From Chara braunii (taxonomy: Eukaryota > Streptophyta > Charophyceae > Charales > Characeae): 31,347 bases of DNA. Where the stretch lies: assembly GCA_003427395.1 (NCBI GenBank), contig BFEA01000013.1, positions 920,137 through 951,483 on the forward strand, in the 5' to 3' direction. Below the pieces are notes generated by a model. It saw only the letters and a program-made list of their open reading frames with translations. It ran no database searches and was not told the origin of the DNA. Both the position numbers and the translations under genes were made by a program. Numbering within the stretch: position 1 is the first letter of the stretch; every line of letters begins with the position of its first letter. Positions 1-8,940 of this stretch are shown here, piece after piece.

Positions 1-1479
1 TCTGCAACTGATTAGTCAAGTCTGTAACAACTAGATAATCAAAGATAAAAATAATATCTCCTGTTGGAGATGTATGCTTGATGGCAGATTGTCTGTTGAT
101 TGCCATTGCGAACAGTTACCGGAATCCCCCCTCCCCCTGTGTCCTTCTTGAGTGGTCGCTTTGTGTCAACGTCCTGAACATCTGGTTGAGCAGCGTGTCT
201 GAAGGTGTGCAATCCGGCCCACCCCTGTGCCCCAAGTCAACGCCGAACCTGCCAGCCCCTGCACATTATTTACCCTCGCATGCAACGAGCCTTACACCCG
301 GTTGGATCTGGCTGATCAGGAGGCATTTAAGGAGATCCCCCATAACTCCTCAGGAATTATTTAACGTCGCAGACAGGACGACGATCACTGCCAGAATCAA
401 CACCGAGTCCCCGCCAGAAATATTTAAGACGGTCTGGTAAGCGTTTGTCAAAGGGTTGGCATGCCCTGCATGACCTCTATTGCGCAAGCAGCAGAACCAA
501 GGACTTGCGGCAAAGCATGCGTGTACTAGTCCCAGCGGGTTGGCATGGTGACCGTGACCCGAGTGCTTCGTCCAGGGCCCTTCAGAGGCTCCGCCCGTCT
601 CCCACCAGCTTGCTGCCCAGGAAGAATGTCGACTCTCAAGGTTGAGCGCTCGTGACACCTCACATCGAGAGGACTCTCAAGACAGAACTCACTTCCTAAG
701 AAGTAACGAAGAGGGTAGATAAGGAAGGGAGCAACGTACCTCATAATGCTGCCCCCAACCACAGATTTCTCACCGGCAACCTGATGCGCATTTATGATGA
801 CCGGTCTTTGCCTTGGCACAACCAACAGCAGAATGCGGTTCCACCTCGGCTTAATATGCTAACATCAGCCAGCTCTCATCATCCAGCATACACCCTGTAT
901 GTCACCACATAGCTCCCTGGCGTGCCCACACAACCCTGGGCCGCCCTTCGTTCAACGCCCAAGCCTTATCACTGCCCCACACCTCATGCGAAGCACCAAA
1001 CAGCTATTGCGAAGAACCAATGAAGCGCAATATGAACCAGCTCCGATACCAAATTGCAAGGAAAATAAGCAACAGCGAGATGACAAATTCCAGATTACAT
1101 CACATTGAAAGCCAGATAGTCACACTGTGTCCAGAGAGCAGCATTGCACCAATAATACACCAATGGAGGTTCACAGTACTGAAAACCAATGTCAAGGAGA
1201 GCATCTCTCTGCGCCACAACACAAGAGTCCAGTCCCTTCACACTCCTACTTGGCGCTTAGCGCCCAGCCTACTCCTACACAGCTACGATCAGCCTACTAA
1301 TAGACAATGCAACTGTTGACATCAGCGGCAATCCGAATTACTTGAAGATGTCGCCCAAATGCAGACCATCGCCAATACAAGGTATGTGCCCTCATATCAT
1401 CATCATCATCATCCTTCGCCCTTCCCTGACTTTACACCCACGTCTTCCTCCCTTACACCTGAAGACCACCCCTGCGCCT
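1..1479. other. Left-edge non-coding stretch, no gene recognised
   Basis: I found no coding region I can support here. The open frames are short, overlap on both strands and have no recognisable domain. A small (ATC)n run lies near 1397-1420. The stretch could be intron or upstream sequence of the plus-strand gene that becomes visible at 2310. I saw no matching splice pair here that would extend that gene upstream. Confidence 0.4.
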
Positions 1480-2045
1480 CACTGTACATCCAAGCCCAGC
1501 CCGCTATGAAGGCTGGCTATGGCGCTGCCTTCAGCAGCGCCCTGCCTCACCACACGACCGCACGTGCGCAGCCTCTTGCTCCCAATGCCAGCAGTCAGCC
1601 CGCGAGCTATCGCTCCAGCAGCGCTGCCGCCAGCCAGCGAGTGAGTGAATGAGGCTGCCTCGCGAGAGCTCTTTCCTTTATGGAAAGAGCTGGCCTTCTC
1701 GCACAGCCTGGCTGCACTGGCCTGGGCCCAGAAGCTCCCAGAAGGCCCCAGGATGCTGCCTTTGCCCTGCAGCTACTGGGCCTCGTTCGGTTGGGCCTCC
1801 CAACTGTCAGTGTATGAGGCTGCGATTCACGCCCAGGGCCTGCATTCTTTGGAAAGGCCCGGTAGGCCGTGGAAATGTCTTTGTTGCTCTGCCTGTGTTT
1901 CTCTCAACCAACTGGCGCGTCGCAACTGCCTGTACCCCAAATATGAAATTGACAGTCAAAGGCCTCTGGTGAAATGTTAGGCCCACCTTCACTTAGGGCG
2001 GGCACCACTTTAACCGGGGCCCCTTAGGCCTGCCGAGGACGCAGA
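1480..2045 (-). repeat. GC-rich interspersed repeat, copy 1 (inverted relative to 24570-25330)
   Basis: Read on the minus strand, this stretch shares ordered landmarks with 24570-25330 read on the plus strand. These are CCCTAAGTGAAGG followed by GGGCC, then AGAGGCCTT, then CAGTTGG with GTTGG after it, then a GGGCC-rich block, and finally CCATAGCCAG in a GGCGCTG context. Spacing is similar but the copies are well diverged. The same order in two places indicates a dispersed repeat family, perhaps an LTR or non-autonomous element. I see no coding capacity or clear termini. A perfect 10-bp hairpin lies at 1667-1676/1682-1691. Confidence 0.5.
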
Positions 2046-2309
2046 TCCATGCTATGACATAAAAATGTGGCCCATTGCTGTGCAAGGATGGGATATTTTT
2101 GCACCAATTTTGGCTTTGTTAGCTAATTCACCTCCACTTTTGAACAAAGACCCGTCTGTTGCACTCCATTTTCTTGGTTTGCCTTGCTGTTGGCATTTCT
2201 GCAATGCGTGATGCGTGAGAAAGGGCAAGTATCTATCGCTGATTTATGTCTAGTAATCGGAAAACGAATGATGATTGTTTGGACATTGTTCGTCTGTGTG
2301 TATGAGTAG

Positions 2310-2437
2310 GCACTTCAGCTTGAGCTTCTGACGTACAGAATGAAGATTGCTGGAGACCCTCAAGTTGCTGATGGCCAACCAAATCTCGACGACTTGTTGA
2401 AGGATGAAACCAACCGAAACTATTTACAGGAGTTGAA
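2310..2437 (+). CDS. Exon a of a coiled-coil-like host protein (partial gene)
   Basis: This is a short open segment ending at a good donor (GAA|GTATGT at 2438), after 42 codons plus two bases, so phase 2. The translation is charged and ends in DETNRNYLQEL. The left border is uncertain. An AG at 2308-2309 would start the exon in phase 0 just after an in-frame TAG. Alternatively the exon starts at AG 2337-2338, or the ATG at 2340 is the true start. The two leftover bases join exactly with the single base that begins the next exon at 3194. I do not recognise the protein. The exon call rests on splice borders, frame agreement with the other exons, and composition. Confidence 0.5.
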
Positions 2438-2818
2438 GTATGTGGCTCTTTACCTCTGATGCTGAATTTGCACTGAGTGATTTGTTATAGGCAAGTTTGT
2501 GTCTGTGCTGTACGGTCCGTGTTCAGATTTCTTCCTAGAAGTGGTATTGGCACACACACAAAAAAAAAAGGTTTGTGAAAAGGAATGTATGGTTAGATGA
2601 GTGCAAAGCAATTCGCTCTAGTGAAAACCAGCAGAAAATACCAACACGAGGAGCAGCTTGAATAACTACAATGCGTATGCTGCACGCTGCACAGCAAAGT
2701 GTGCACAGAATAATGCAGAAATCTGCCCATGTTGTACCTGGTGGTACAATAGGCCATAAATGAGGAGGTTTGTGGACGCTTGGGATCAATATGATGATAA
2801 CTAAACCATGGGTACACA

Positions 2819-2821
<3 letters not shown>

Positions 2822-2907
<86 letters not shown>
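2822..2907. repeat. (GA)n microsatellite with GCAG-rich tail
   Basis: An uninterrupted AG dinucleotide run of 86 bp is followed by GGCAGGC-type tetranucleotide repeats to about 2935. It lies in the intron between the exons at 2310-2437 and 3194-3299. Open frames across it on both strands are products of the repeat, not genes. Confidence 0.97.
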
Positions 2908-2908
<1 letters not shown>

Positions 2909-3193
2909 CAGGCTGGCAGGCAGGCAGGAAGGCAGACGTCATGGAATCTTCCATTGATTGTTTTAAGATGTGATGCCGTGCATCAGATACTCCTTTCCAG
3001 GGCACATAAAAGTTATGGGATGTCCTTCCTTTCCATGTCACTGGTTGTCTTCTTGGGAAGGTGAAGGAGGTCCGGGATGTAGACGGTTATGATGAACAAG
3101 TTCAGAAGGTCAATACGATGTGTATGTTGGCGTGTTATGGACAGAGGAATTTGTGTTTCATTATTCGATGTGACTTGCACTTTTCAATGTCAG

Positions 3194-3299
3194 GTCAAGA
3201 TCATCATGGTCAACAGATGTCGGAAATGAGTTGCAGTTGGTGAGGGAGCGTAGCTTGAAGGCTGAGCAGGAGTGCCAAAAGCTGAAGGATGAGCTACAG
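3194..3299 (+). CDS. Exon b of the coiled-coil-like host protein
   Basis: The acceptor is TTTTCAATGTCAG|G and the donor is CAG|GTACAT at 3300. The exon is one base plus 35 codons. The single leading base completes the codon left open at 2437 (AA+G, Lys). The translation contains ELQLVRERSLKAEQECQKLK, a heptad-like run of charged and hydrophobic residues typical of a coiled coil. It ends in phase 0, like the borders of the three downstream candidate exons. The preceding intron is 756 bp. The family is not recognised. Splice borders, phase and composition together make this one of the better-supported exons. Confidence 0.6.
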
Positions 3300-3579
3300 G
3301 TACATTCGTACAACTAGTGGCAGCCTACACTTGTGTCTGATTGTGGCTTTCTAGTAGTTTGTGGTAGTAAAGTGGGCATTTTCGGTGGTTTGGTATTGTT
3401 TGTCTGGTCTTGTTGTGATGGTCCAGTGGTAGGGCATGATGATGTTTGCATTTTCCTTTACTATGGTTTTAGTGGATGTGTTTTGCAGGTTGTGTACTGT
3501 GTGGCTTTGTGATTGTATGGCCTGCAGAACTTGGTGGTGTCCCACAATATCACCCCATATATGTAACTTGCATTGGGGG

Positions 3580-4125
3580 GGGTGCGCGAAATGGCGAGTG
3601 GTCATGTACAAGGCTAAAGCCCTCATCCTGTTGTGATGTGCAGGATATAACAAAGTTCGTTGATTGTGTGGACTTTCTTTCTGGGCTGTTTTTCCGGGCA
3701 CATGGGGGGGTGGCACGAAATGGTGAGTGGTCATGTACAAGGCTGAATTCTTCATCCTGTTGTGATGTGTCGACTGTGTGAACTTTCTTTCTGGGCTGTT
3801 TTTACGGACACATGGGCTGCCCAGAAAGCTCCCCGCCTGCCATGCCAGGGGGGGGTGCACGAAATGGCGAGTGGTCATGTACAAGGCTAAAGCCTTCATC
3901 CTGTTGTGATGTGCAGGATATAACAAAGTTCGTTGATTGCGTGAACTTTCTTTCTGGGCTGTTTTTCCGGGCACATGGGGGGGGGTTGCACGAAATAGTG
4001 AGTGGTCATGTACAAGGCTGAAGTCTTCATCCTGTTGTGATGTGTTGATTGTGTGAACTTTCTTTCTGGGCTGTTTTTACGGACGCATGGGCTGCCCAGA
4101 AAGCTCCCCGCCTGCCATGCCAGGC
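3580..4125. repeat. Higher-order tandem repeat (two A-B dimers)
   Basis: Four related monomers each begin near CGAAAT(G/A)G(C/T)GAGTGGTCATGT, at 3587, 3716, 3860 and 3991. Monomers one and three carry an extra block, GCAGGATATAACAAAGTTCG. Monomers two and four lack it and instead end in a block with CTGCCCAGAAAGCTCCCCGC. The dimer period is about 273-275 bp and the monomer spacing alternates between about 130 and 144 bp. Each monomer boundary has a G-run of 7-9 bases. Open frames here merely mirror the repeat. It lies in the intron after exon b. Confidence 0.92.
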
Positions 4126-4577
4126 GGGTCACCCAGTTGGGTCTTGGGTGGCCTCAGCGGCCAGGTTCAAGCGTTTCCACACCTGGTGGACAACCTGGTG
4201 GTCCTGTGTGCCACCATGACGATGATCATGATGAAGGAATGATTAAGCTGAGGATGATGATGGAATGGTGGAATGATGAAGATGGTGGTGGTGATGATGT
4301 TCCTCCAACGCCCACCCCTCCTCCCCCAAACCCCCACACTGCCCCTCGCAAACCAAATTTTGTCAACTGCTTGAAGAACAGAGAGCACAGATTCGTGTAG
4401 AACTTGGTGTGCACAGAGATGCCTCGCCACCTGTACAAAACAAGGGAGGGATTTCCTGCATGCGCGGGGTACATGCGGCAACCAGACAGGCACACCCTTG
4501 TAACCTCACTTCCTTTACTTTCTATTGTGTTTTAAGAAGAAAAATGTACGTTTCCCTATTCCATATGAAACAGGGCT

Positions 4578-4657
4578 GCAATTGACTGGCTATTTCGAGT
4601 GCTGAGCTTTAATGGCAGCAATTGACTGGCTATTTCGAGTGCTGAGCTTTAATGGCA
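4578..4657. repeat. Perfect 40-bp tandem duplication
   Basis: The unit GCAATTGACTGGCTATTTCG plus 20 more bases occurs twice head to tail with no mismatch. The copies are 4578-4617 and 4618-4657. The array ends 35 bp before the candidate exon at 4693, so it sits where the branch point of that intron would be. The perfect identity suggests a recent duplication. Confidence 0.95.
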
Positions 4658-4692
4658 GGTGACAGTTCCCCATAACGAGTATGTGGTTCCAG

Positions 4693-4776
4693 GTGTCTAT
4701 TGTGCAGCGCATACAGGACAAGTTGTGTTGTCCTCATCGCAGTCATACATCATGTCCTCCTGACTATGCGAAGGTG
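4693..4776 (+). CDS. Exon c (candidate) of the coiled-coil-like host protein
   Basis: This 28-codon segment is open throughout. The acceptor is GTGGTTCCAG| and the donor is AAGGTG|GTAAGA, a strong consensus match. It is phase 0 at both ends, so it fits between exon b and the exon at 25805 without a frame change. The translation starts VSIVQRIQDK and then has a Cys/His-containing run (CCPHRSHTSC). It is less coiled-coil-like than its neighbours, so it could be an alternative exon or a chance splice pair. The outer retrotransposon begins 146 bp downstream. Confidence 0.4.
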
Positions 4777-4917
4777 GTAAGAGCTTCTGGCGACTTGTGC
4801 AGTTGCTGCTTAGTTTGGATGATTTTGCTGCCATTGTAAAATATCTTCTTTTGTCTCTTTGTTTTTTGTTTTTTTTCCTCGATGGATAAAAGTTTGTATG
4901 AGAACTAACAACAAGCC

Positions 4918-4921
4918 ATAT
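4918..4921. repeat. Target-site duplication, left copy (ATAT)
   Basis: ATAT lies immediately outside the LTR terminus TGTAATGAACCC at 4922. It is matched by ATAT at 24321-24324, immediately outside the opposite terminus. A 4-bp direct repeat at both ends marks the two as ends of one insertion 19.4 kb long as it stands. A short AT-rich match alone would be weak. The exact placement at both LTR termini is the support. Confidence 0.75.
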
Positions 4922-5924
4922 TGTAATGAACCCAGTCTGGAAGATACTCTTCAAATGTCAAAGTACAAGATAACTCAGCTCTGAATAATGTCTCCAATAA
5001 TCCAGAAATGTAATCCATGATACAATGTCTCGTAACCAATAGACGAAGAGAGGCGGAAAAAGACGATTTAGAGGGTGGAAAAGGAAGTATCCATCAATGA
5101 CCACAGAGATTGTCGCCCCACATTTCCCTCTCCTTCTCCGGGCTTCCCCCCGCCTCCACGTCAGCAAAGTGTCCAAGAACGAGCCTGACAGGGCCGGATC
5201 ACATCAGAGTGTCGTGTGGCACAGTTTTCCCGTGAAGAAGTTCAGCAGCGCACAGTCTCGACATCAGCAACAGGTAAGTATCCTCTCTCCTGATCTCCCT
5301 CCTTGTCGCGTCCAACTCAGCAATGAAGACAGTGTGGCAGATGCCGCATCAGCAATGGAGACAGGGTGGCATACGCCACATCAGCAGTGTCGAAGATAAT
5401 GTGGCACGTGCCACATCAGCAAGTAGACAGCTGGCACCAGAGCAAGAAGGCGCCAGCACACATGCAGCAGTCTCGCGTTGTCGTCCACAGTGCCAGCATA
5501 GAGTCAGTGTCCAGCCAGGGTCAAGTCAGCAAGGCAAGACTGAATGTGGACTCCCGGAGGCAGGGGCCTTATGTAGTGTTTGACGAGGTTGACCTGCCTC
5601 AGGTCTTTCACTCACAGTGGCTCAGATTGACTCTAAGCTGATGGCCTGGATCTCATACAGTTGCAGACGTCCACTTGGTCCGGATGCCGTCTTGATACTT
5701 GCATACAAACAAATGTGTGTGTCTGACCGGTGGCCTGGGCTGGGTCCATGCAGACTTTGTCTCGTGGGCCCCTGGGCAGTTGACTAAAGTCAACTGTTGG
5801 GCGCTGGGGCCCTGAAACCAATTTTAGGGGTTTTCTTCCCCTCGATTGTTGCGGCCTTAGGCCGGGGTCGCGGCCTGCGGGTGCCCCTCAGGCAACAACA
5901 GTGCATATTGAGCGGGTTATTGCA
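4922..5924 (-). repeat. 3' LTR of the outer element
   Basis: This is a 1003-bp LTR. Its minus-strand start is TGCAATAACCC (5924) and its end is GGGTTCATTACA (4922), an imperfect terminal inverted repeat with TG...CA ends. It is collinear with 16682-17223 over its 3' half and with 23815-24320 over its 5' half. Its terminal regions also match the LTRs at 8121 and 14533, which read in the opposite direction. Short open frames inside it are not genes. On the plus strand it holds a consensus splice donor, CAG|GTAAGTA, at 5271-5280. Confidence 0.93.
5777..5796. promoter_or_regulatory. TTGAC palindrome in LTR U3 (W-box-like)
   Basis: CAGTTGACT and AGTCAACTG face each other across two bases. TTGACT matches the core of the plant WRKY-binding W-box (TTGACY), here as an inverted pair. 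The palindrome recurs at the same place in the LTRs at 8241, 14653 and 24192, which suggests it was kept. Function is inferred from motif and conservation only. Confidence 0.4.
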
Positions 5925-5964
5925 TTCCTGCCGGCCCAATTTTGGAGTTCCATCACAGAAATAC

Positions 5965-6534
5965 TTATCTTTCTTTTAAACCACGTTCATACGCAGCAAT
6001 GATGTCAGGAGCAGTAGGCAATAGTTCCTTATTGCTGAACCATCTAGCTTCGGATGGTGGTTGAGACTTGAACTTTACCTTGAACTGCTTCTGCGGTCTT
6101 CCTCTGCCACCTGCAGAGAAGTATCCATGTTCCAGTATCTTCTCAACTTCGTAGCCTCCATTCATTGAAGGTGGGAACATAGATGGTCTGTTGGGAAAGT
6201 CATGTCCCTCTACATATGGCAGGTGTTTAGATGCGTGGAATACAGGATAAGTCTTGAGGTGTAGGGATAAGTCAAGTCTGTAGTTTTGCTTCCCAGACTT
6301 TGCTTCGGCCACGAGCTGTCCGCGAATCGGTTCGGGGAACGCGTGTGAGTAGATATAAAGGACCTGGTTATCTTGCAAAGTTAGTCTAGGCACCTGCAAG
6401 AGACGATCCACCTCACGAGACAATGCATCAACAGAAGACCAGCGCTTTTGACCAATGGTGGTGAGTTGGTCGAAAGCCTTGTCAGCTGTCGTCTTGTCAA
6501 GGAATCTCTCCTTGATCTTTTGGAGGTGCCTCAT
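5965..6534 (-). pseudogene. Gag C-terminal part fused to pol C-terminus and chromodomain
   Basis: A single 189-codon frame. Residues 1-85 look like the second half of a gypsy capsid domain (KERFLDKTTADKAFDQL, then VLYIYSHAFPEPIRGQLVAE). From about residue 86 the sequence is homologous to the pol C-terminus of the inner element: LKTYPVFHASK, then FPNRPSMFPPSMNGGYEVEK. A chromodomain follows (EVEKILEHGYF to ARWFSNKELL). In the family, protease, RT, RNase H and integrase lie between these parts; here they are gone. The junction near 6280 falls at a Tyr-Arg that both partners have, so a microhomology deletion is likely. The gag frame upstream is offset by a frameshift near 6535, so this is a remnant, though the fused frame itself is intact. 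Confidence 0.8.
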
Positions 6535-7359
6535 TGGACTTTGAAAGGACCCACTCCTTGGCCACTTCTCCCAAACAAGACGTAGAGAAGGCTACCTGAC
6601 TTTCAGGTTCTACTGGAGCGGTTTTGCAATAAGTCTGGATCTCAGCTATCCATGGCAACAAGTTTTCTCCTTTCTTGTTGTTGTATGTGAATGGCAATTT
6701 CATCTTTACTTTCTCTTTCCTTTTCGGTTTCTCTACTTTTTTGGCCGGTTCCTTCTTAGCGGGCTCTTCATTTTTTTCAGACAGTTTCTTAGATTCTTTT
6801 TTAGAACTCTCAGGTTTCTTTGGCGGCACTCTTTTCATTGCATCGTTCAATAATTTTTCTTGGGGTTCTTTCTCTTCTTCCCCTTTGGCCTCCTCCTCAA
6901 ACACCACCTTGTCCTTTCCCTTCACGGGTCTGGTCATCGTTTGTTTCAAGGTGAGCAAGGTAAGCCATCATGGTATTCAATACAGATGCAAGATCAGTTT
7001 CCTTCCTTCAAAGTGAAATCGCTGTCTGATCTCATCCACTTTCTTTTGTTGCTGTTCTTTCTCTTTCTTCTTCCGCTGATAATCTTCCATCTTCTCATCT
7101 CTGCCTTTAATGCATCTTCTAATTGCTTGATCTTTCCCTCCATTATTTCTTCAAACAATTCTGGTTCTTCTTTCGGTTCGCTCATCTCTCCTTGCTCTTC
7201 TTCTTTCTTGGCCCCTTCAGCTATCCCCGTCAGTTGATCAATCACGAATTTATTTAGAGCTGCTCGGCTCAGGTCAATTGTCCTTTGCACTTGACCGCTG
7301 GCTTCCACCATCTGAACAGTAGTGTCAGACTGCTCTAGTTCGGCTTCTGCTGCTCGTGT
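6497..7359 (-). pseudogene. Gag middle region of the outer element, frameshifted
   Basis: Two overlapping-frame pieces. The upstream piece (to 6994) resembles the inner gag around 10870 (ELEQSDTTVQMVEASGQV against LKAADTAVQLIETGKKV) and then becomes a Glu/Lys-rich coiled-coil-like stretch. The second piece (6958-6497) is Lys/Glu/Pro-rich, then enters the capsid domain (KMKLPFTYNNKKGENLLPWI, with a Trp-containing EVAKEWVLSK motif). Frames break near 6990 and 6535. The two pieces and the fusion at 6534 together give gag in its usual order: N-terminal region, charged linker, capsid. Gag would form the virus-like particle; this copy cannot without frame repair. Confidence 0.7.
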
Positions 7360-7825
7360 GTGACGGGGCTGAGGCAATGAGGCTGGGAGAGAGAGGGAGA
7401 GAGTGAGAGCACACACACACACTCATTCAACTCGATGCAGACTCGACATGACTCGACGGATGCAGACACGAAGTGGCAAAGTCGCAAAGTCGAAGTCTTG
7501 GATTTCCGAACACAATGTCGAAGCAAGTCACACAGAGTACGAGTACAGCAGGAAACTGGTACCAGACAGGTTCCCGTACCGTACGGGGAGCCAGTATAAG
7601 TACCGGTGACACGTACGGTACCAGGGGCATTTCTGCAAAGGCCCCGGAGGCAGAACTGAAAAATGCGGTATTTGAAAGTGTCGCCCGAATTGCAGCATGG
7701 CGCCAGTTGTCCAAAATCCTACGGTACCAAAGGAGGGGTTTGGAAAAAGGGTGCCAGGCCGAAAACGGGATGCAGCCGAAACAGCAAAAAGATAGACCAG
7801 GGATCGAGCCCTGGCGGAGTCCATA
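7360..7825. other. Foreign insert of about 0.4-0.47 kb interrupting gag
   Basis: The gag of the outer element matches the inner gag on both sides of this stretch but not within it. Homology stops after HNQFDPRC (7826) and resumes near 7360 with AELEQSDTTVQ. The insert has several GTACC/GGTAC motifs in direct and inverted order (7556-7620) and a tRNA T-arm-like palindrome, CCAGGGATCGAGCCCTGG, at 7797-7814. It ends in short (GA)n and (CA)n runs near 7390-7425. A SINE or other small element is possible, but I found no A box and no clear target duplication. Its exact ends are uncertain by tens of bases. Confidence 0.5.
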
Positions 7826-8065
7826 ACATCGCGGGTCGAACTGGTTGTGCACGTGCTGCTCAACATCTTCTCCAGCGTCGTGCAATTCTGTGATCAACTG
7901 ATGGAGGCGGTTCAGCATCTGCTGCTGTCTGTTTGCAACTTGGCCACGGGTTCTTAGTTCATCACCTTCTTCATCAACGAAAAAGGTGATGGAGGCAGGG
8001 AAGAGAAAGAGAGGGATGAAGAGAGTCAAGATGGAGGAACGCAGACATTTCCAGATGAAAGACAT
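7826..8065 (-). pseudogene. Gag N-terminal part of the outer element
   Basis: This starts at the ATG at 8065, because the inner element has its matching ATG at 10618 in the same context (AAAAATG, then xxWKCLR). It has a hydrophobic N-terminus (ILTLFIPLFLFPASITFF), then DEEGDELRTRGQ and a Gln-rich helical stretch with QQQMLNRLHQLI. About 80 residues align with the inner gag. An upstream in-frame ATG at 8089 is not conserved. The hydrophobic start is unusual for a capsid precursor and could act as a membrane anchor or signal; that is inference. The frame is cut by the insert at 7360-7825. Confidence 0.65.
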
Positions 8066-8116
8066 TTTTAAAATGTTTGTCTGCTGCACAATAAATAATT
8101 AAAAGACTAATTAATT

Positions 8117-8120
8117 CCAC
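8117..8120. repeat. Target-site duplication of the inner element (CCAC)
   Basis: CCAC directly precedes the LTR start TGCAATAACCC at 8121. It recurs at 15667-15670, directly after the terminus of the 3' LTR (CTCATTACG, where the family end is CATTACA). Sequence on the two sides, taken together, continues the leader alignment with the inner element's own leader. This supports the pair as the true insertion site. Confidence 0.78.
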
Positions 8121-8240
8121 TGCAATAACCCATGCCATATGACTCGTGGAAAGACTGAGGGCCAACTCGGCCGCCCTCAGCCCAGGCCGAAACGGGGCCA
8201 AAAAGGAACCCACACGAGGACTCAGGGCCTGGAGGTGTGA

Positions 8241-8260
8241 CAGTTGACTTTGGTCAACTG
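8241..8260. promoter_or_regulatory. TTGAC palindrome in the 5' LTR
   Basis: CAGTTGACTTTGGTCAACTG: the two TTGAC cores are again inverted toward each other, though the centre differs from the outer element's LTR. It lies 120 bp from the LTR start. W-box-like by motif; no functional evidence. Confidence 0.4.
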
Positions 8261-8639
8261 TCGTGACCCCAACAGTCAAAGTCCAAAGGTACCTAGCCCA
8301 GGCCGCTGGTCAAGCACACACACTTGTTTGTATGCAGTTACCCAGACAGCATCAGGTCCAAGTGAGAAGTCTGCAACTGTACAATTCGGACCCTCAACTG
8401 TGAGTCAATCTGGACGACTGTGGGGAAAGCACCCGAGGCCAGACAGCCTCGACAATTGCTACTTAAGGCCGGCCTCGAGTGAGTCAAGCATTCAGTCTTG
8501 CTATGCTGCTTGAGCGCTGGCTTGACTTCAACTACGCTGGCAAAGTGCTGGCTCGACGCTGGCTGTATGCTAGCATTGCGGATGACAACAGGGACTGTGG
8601 CAATATGCTGGTGCATTCTGTATTGAGCGCCAGGCATGC

Positions 8640-8940
8640 TGATGAGGCGCTGCTGGTCTACATTGCATGCTGATGTGGCGCTGCCTCTGGTCCACATTGC
8701 ATGCCGATGTGGCGCTGCCTCTGGTCTGCATTGCATGCTGATGTGGTGCTGCCTCTGGTCTTTGAGGCGCTGCCTCTGGTCTTTGTGGCGCTGCCTCTGG
8801 TCTTTGTGGTGCTGCCTCTGGTCCACATTGCATGCTGATGTGGCGCTGCCTCTGGTCTACATTGCATGCTGATGTGGTGCTGCCTCTGGTCTATGTGGCG
8901 CTGCCTCTGGTCTACATTGCATGATGATGCAGCGCCTGCC
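8640..8940 (+). repeat. U3 minisatellite (GTGGCGCTGCCTCTGGT units)
   Basis: About nine copies of GTGGCGCTGCCTCTGGTC, mixing a long unit of about 34 bp (with CACATTGCATGCTGAT) and a short unit of about 20 bp. Many units carry TGATGTGGC. The equivalent part of the outer element's LTR (5330-5420) has only a few diverged GTGGCA/CACATCAGC units. The array therefore appears to have expanded in the inner element's lineage. Reverse-strand open frames here (QRPEAAP repeats) are by-products of the array. Confidence 0.9.

Noticed and set aside
1359-1980. Plus-strand frames of 97, 111 and 107 residues
   Set aside because: They overlap each other in different frames within the GC-rich repeat; compositional only.
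2820-3041. Ser/Leu-rich protein on the minus strand and Arg/Glu-rich protein on the plus strand
   Set aside because: Both are translations of the (GA)n microsatellite.
3580-4125. CRISPR-like array
   Set aside because: Monomers are directly adjacent with no unique spacers, and the genome context is eukaryotic.
3351-4132. A 207-residue minus-strand protein with repeated YMTT and NRMK motifs
   Set aside because: It follows the higher-order tandem repeat unit for unit; no domain and no regulatory context.
6675-7237. Phe/Ser-rich plus-strand proteins of 113 and 125 residues
   Set aside because: Antisense shadows of the Lys/Glu-rich gag region of the outer element.
7797-7826. Possible tRNA gene (T-arm-like CCAGGGATCGAGCCCTGG ending in TCCA)
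   Set aside because: Loop length does not fit a T arm, and no D arm, anticodon arm or acceptor partner was found upstream.
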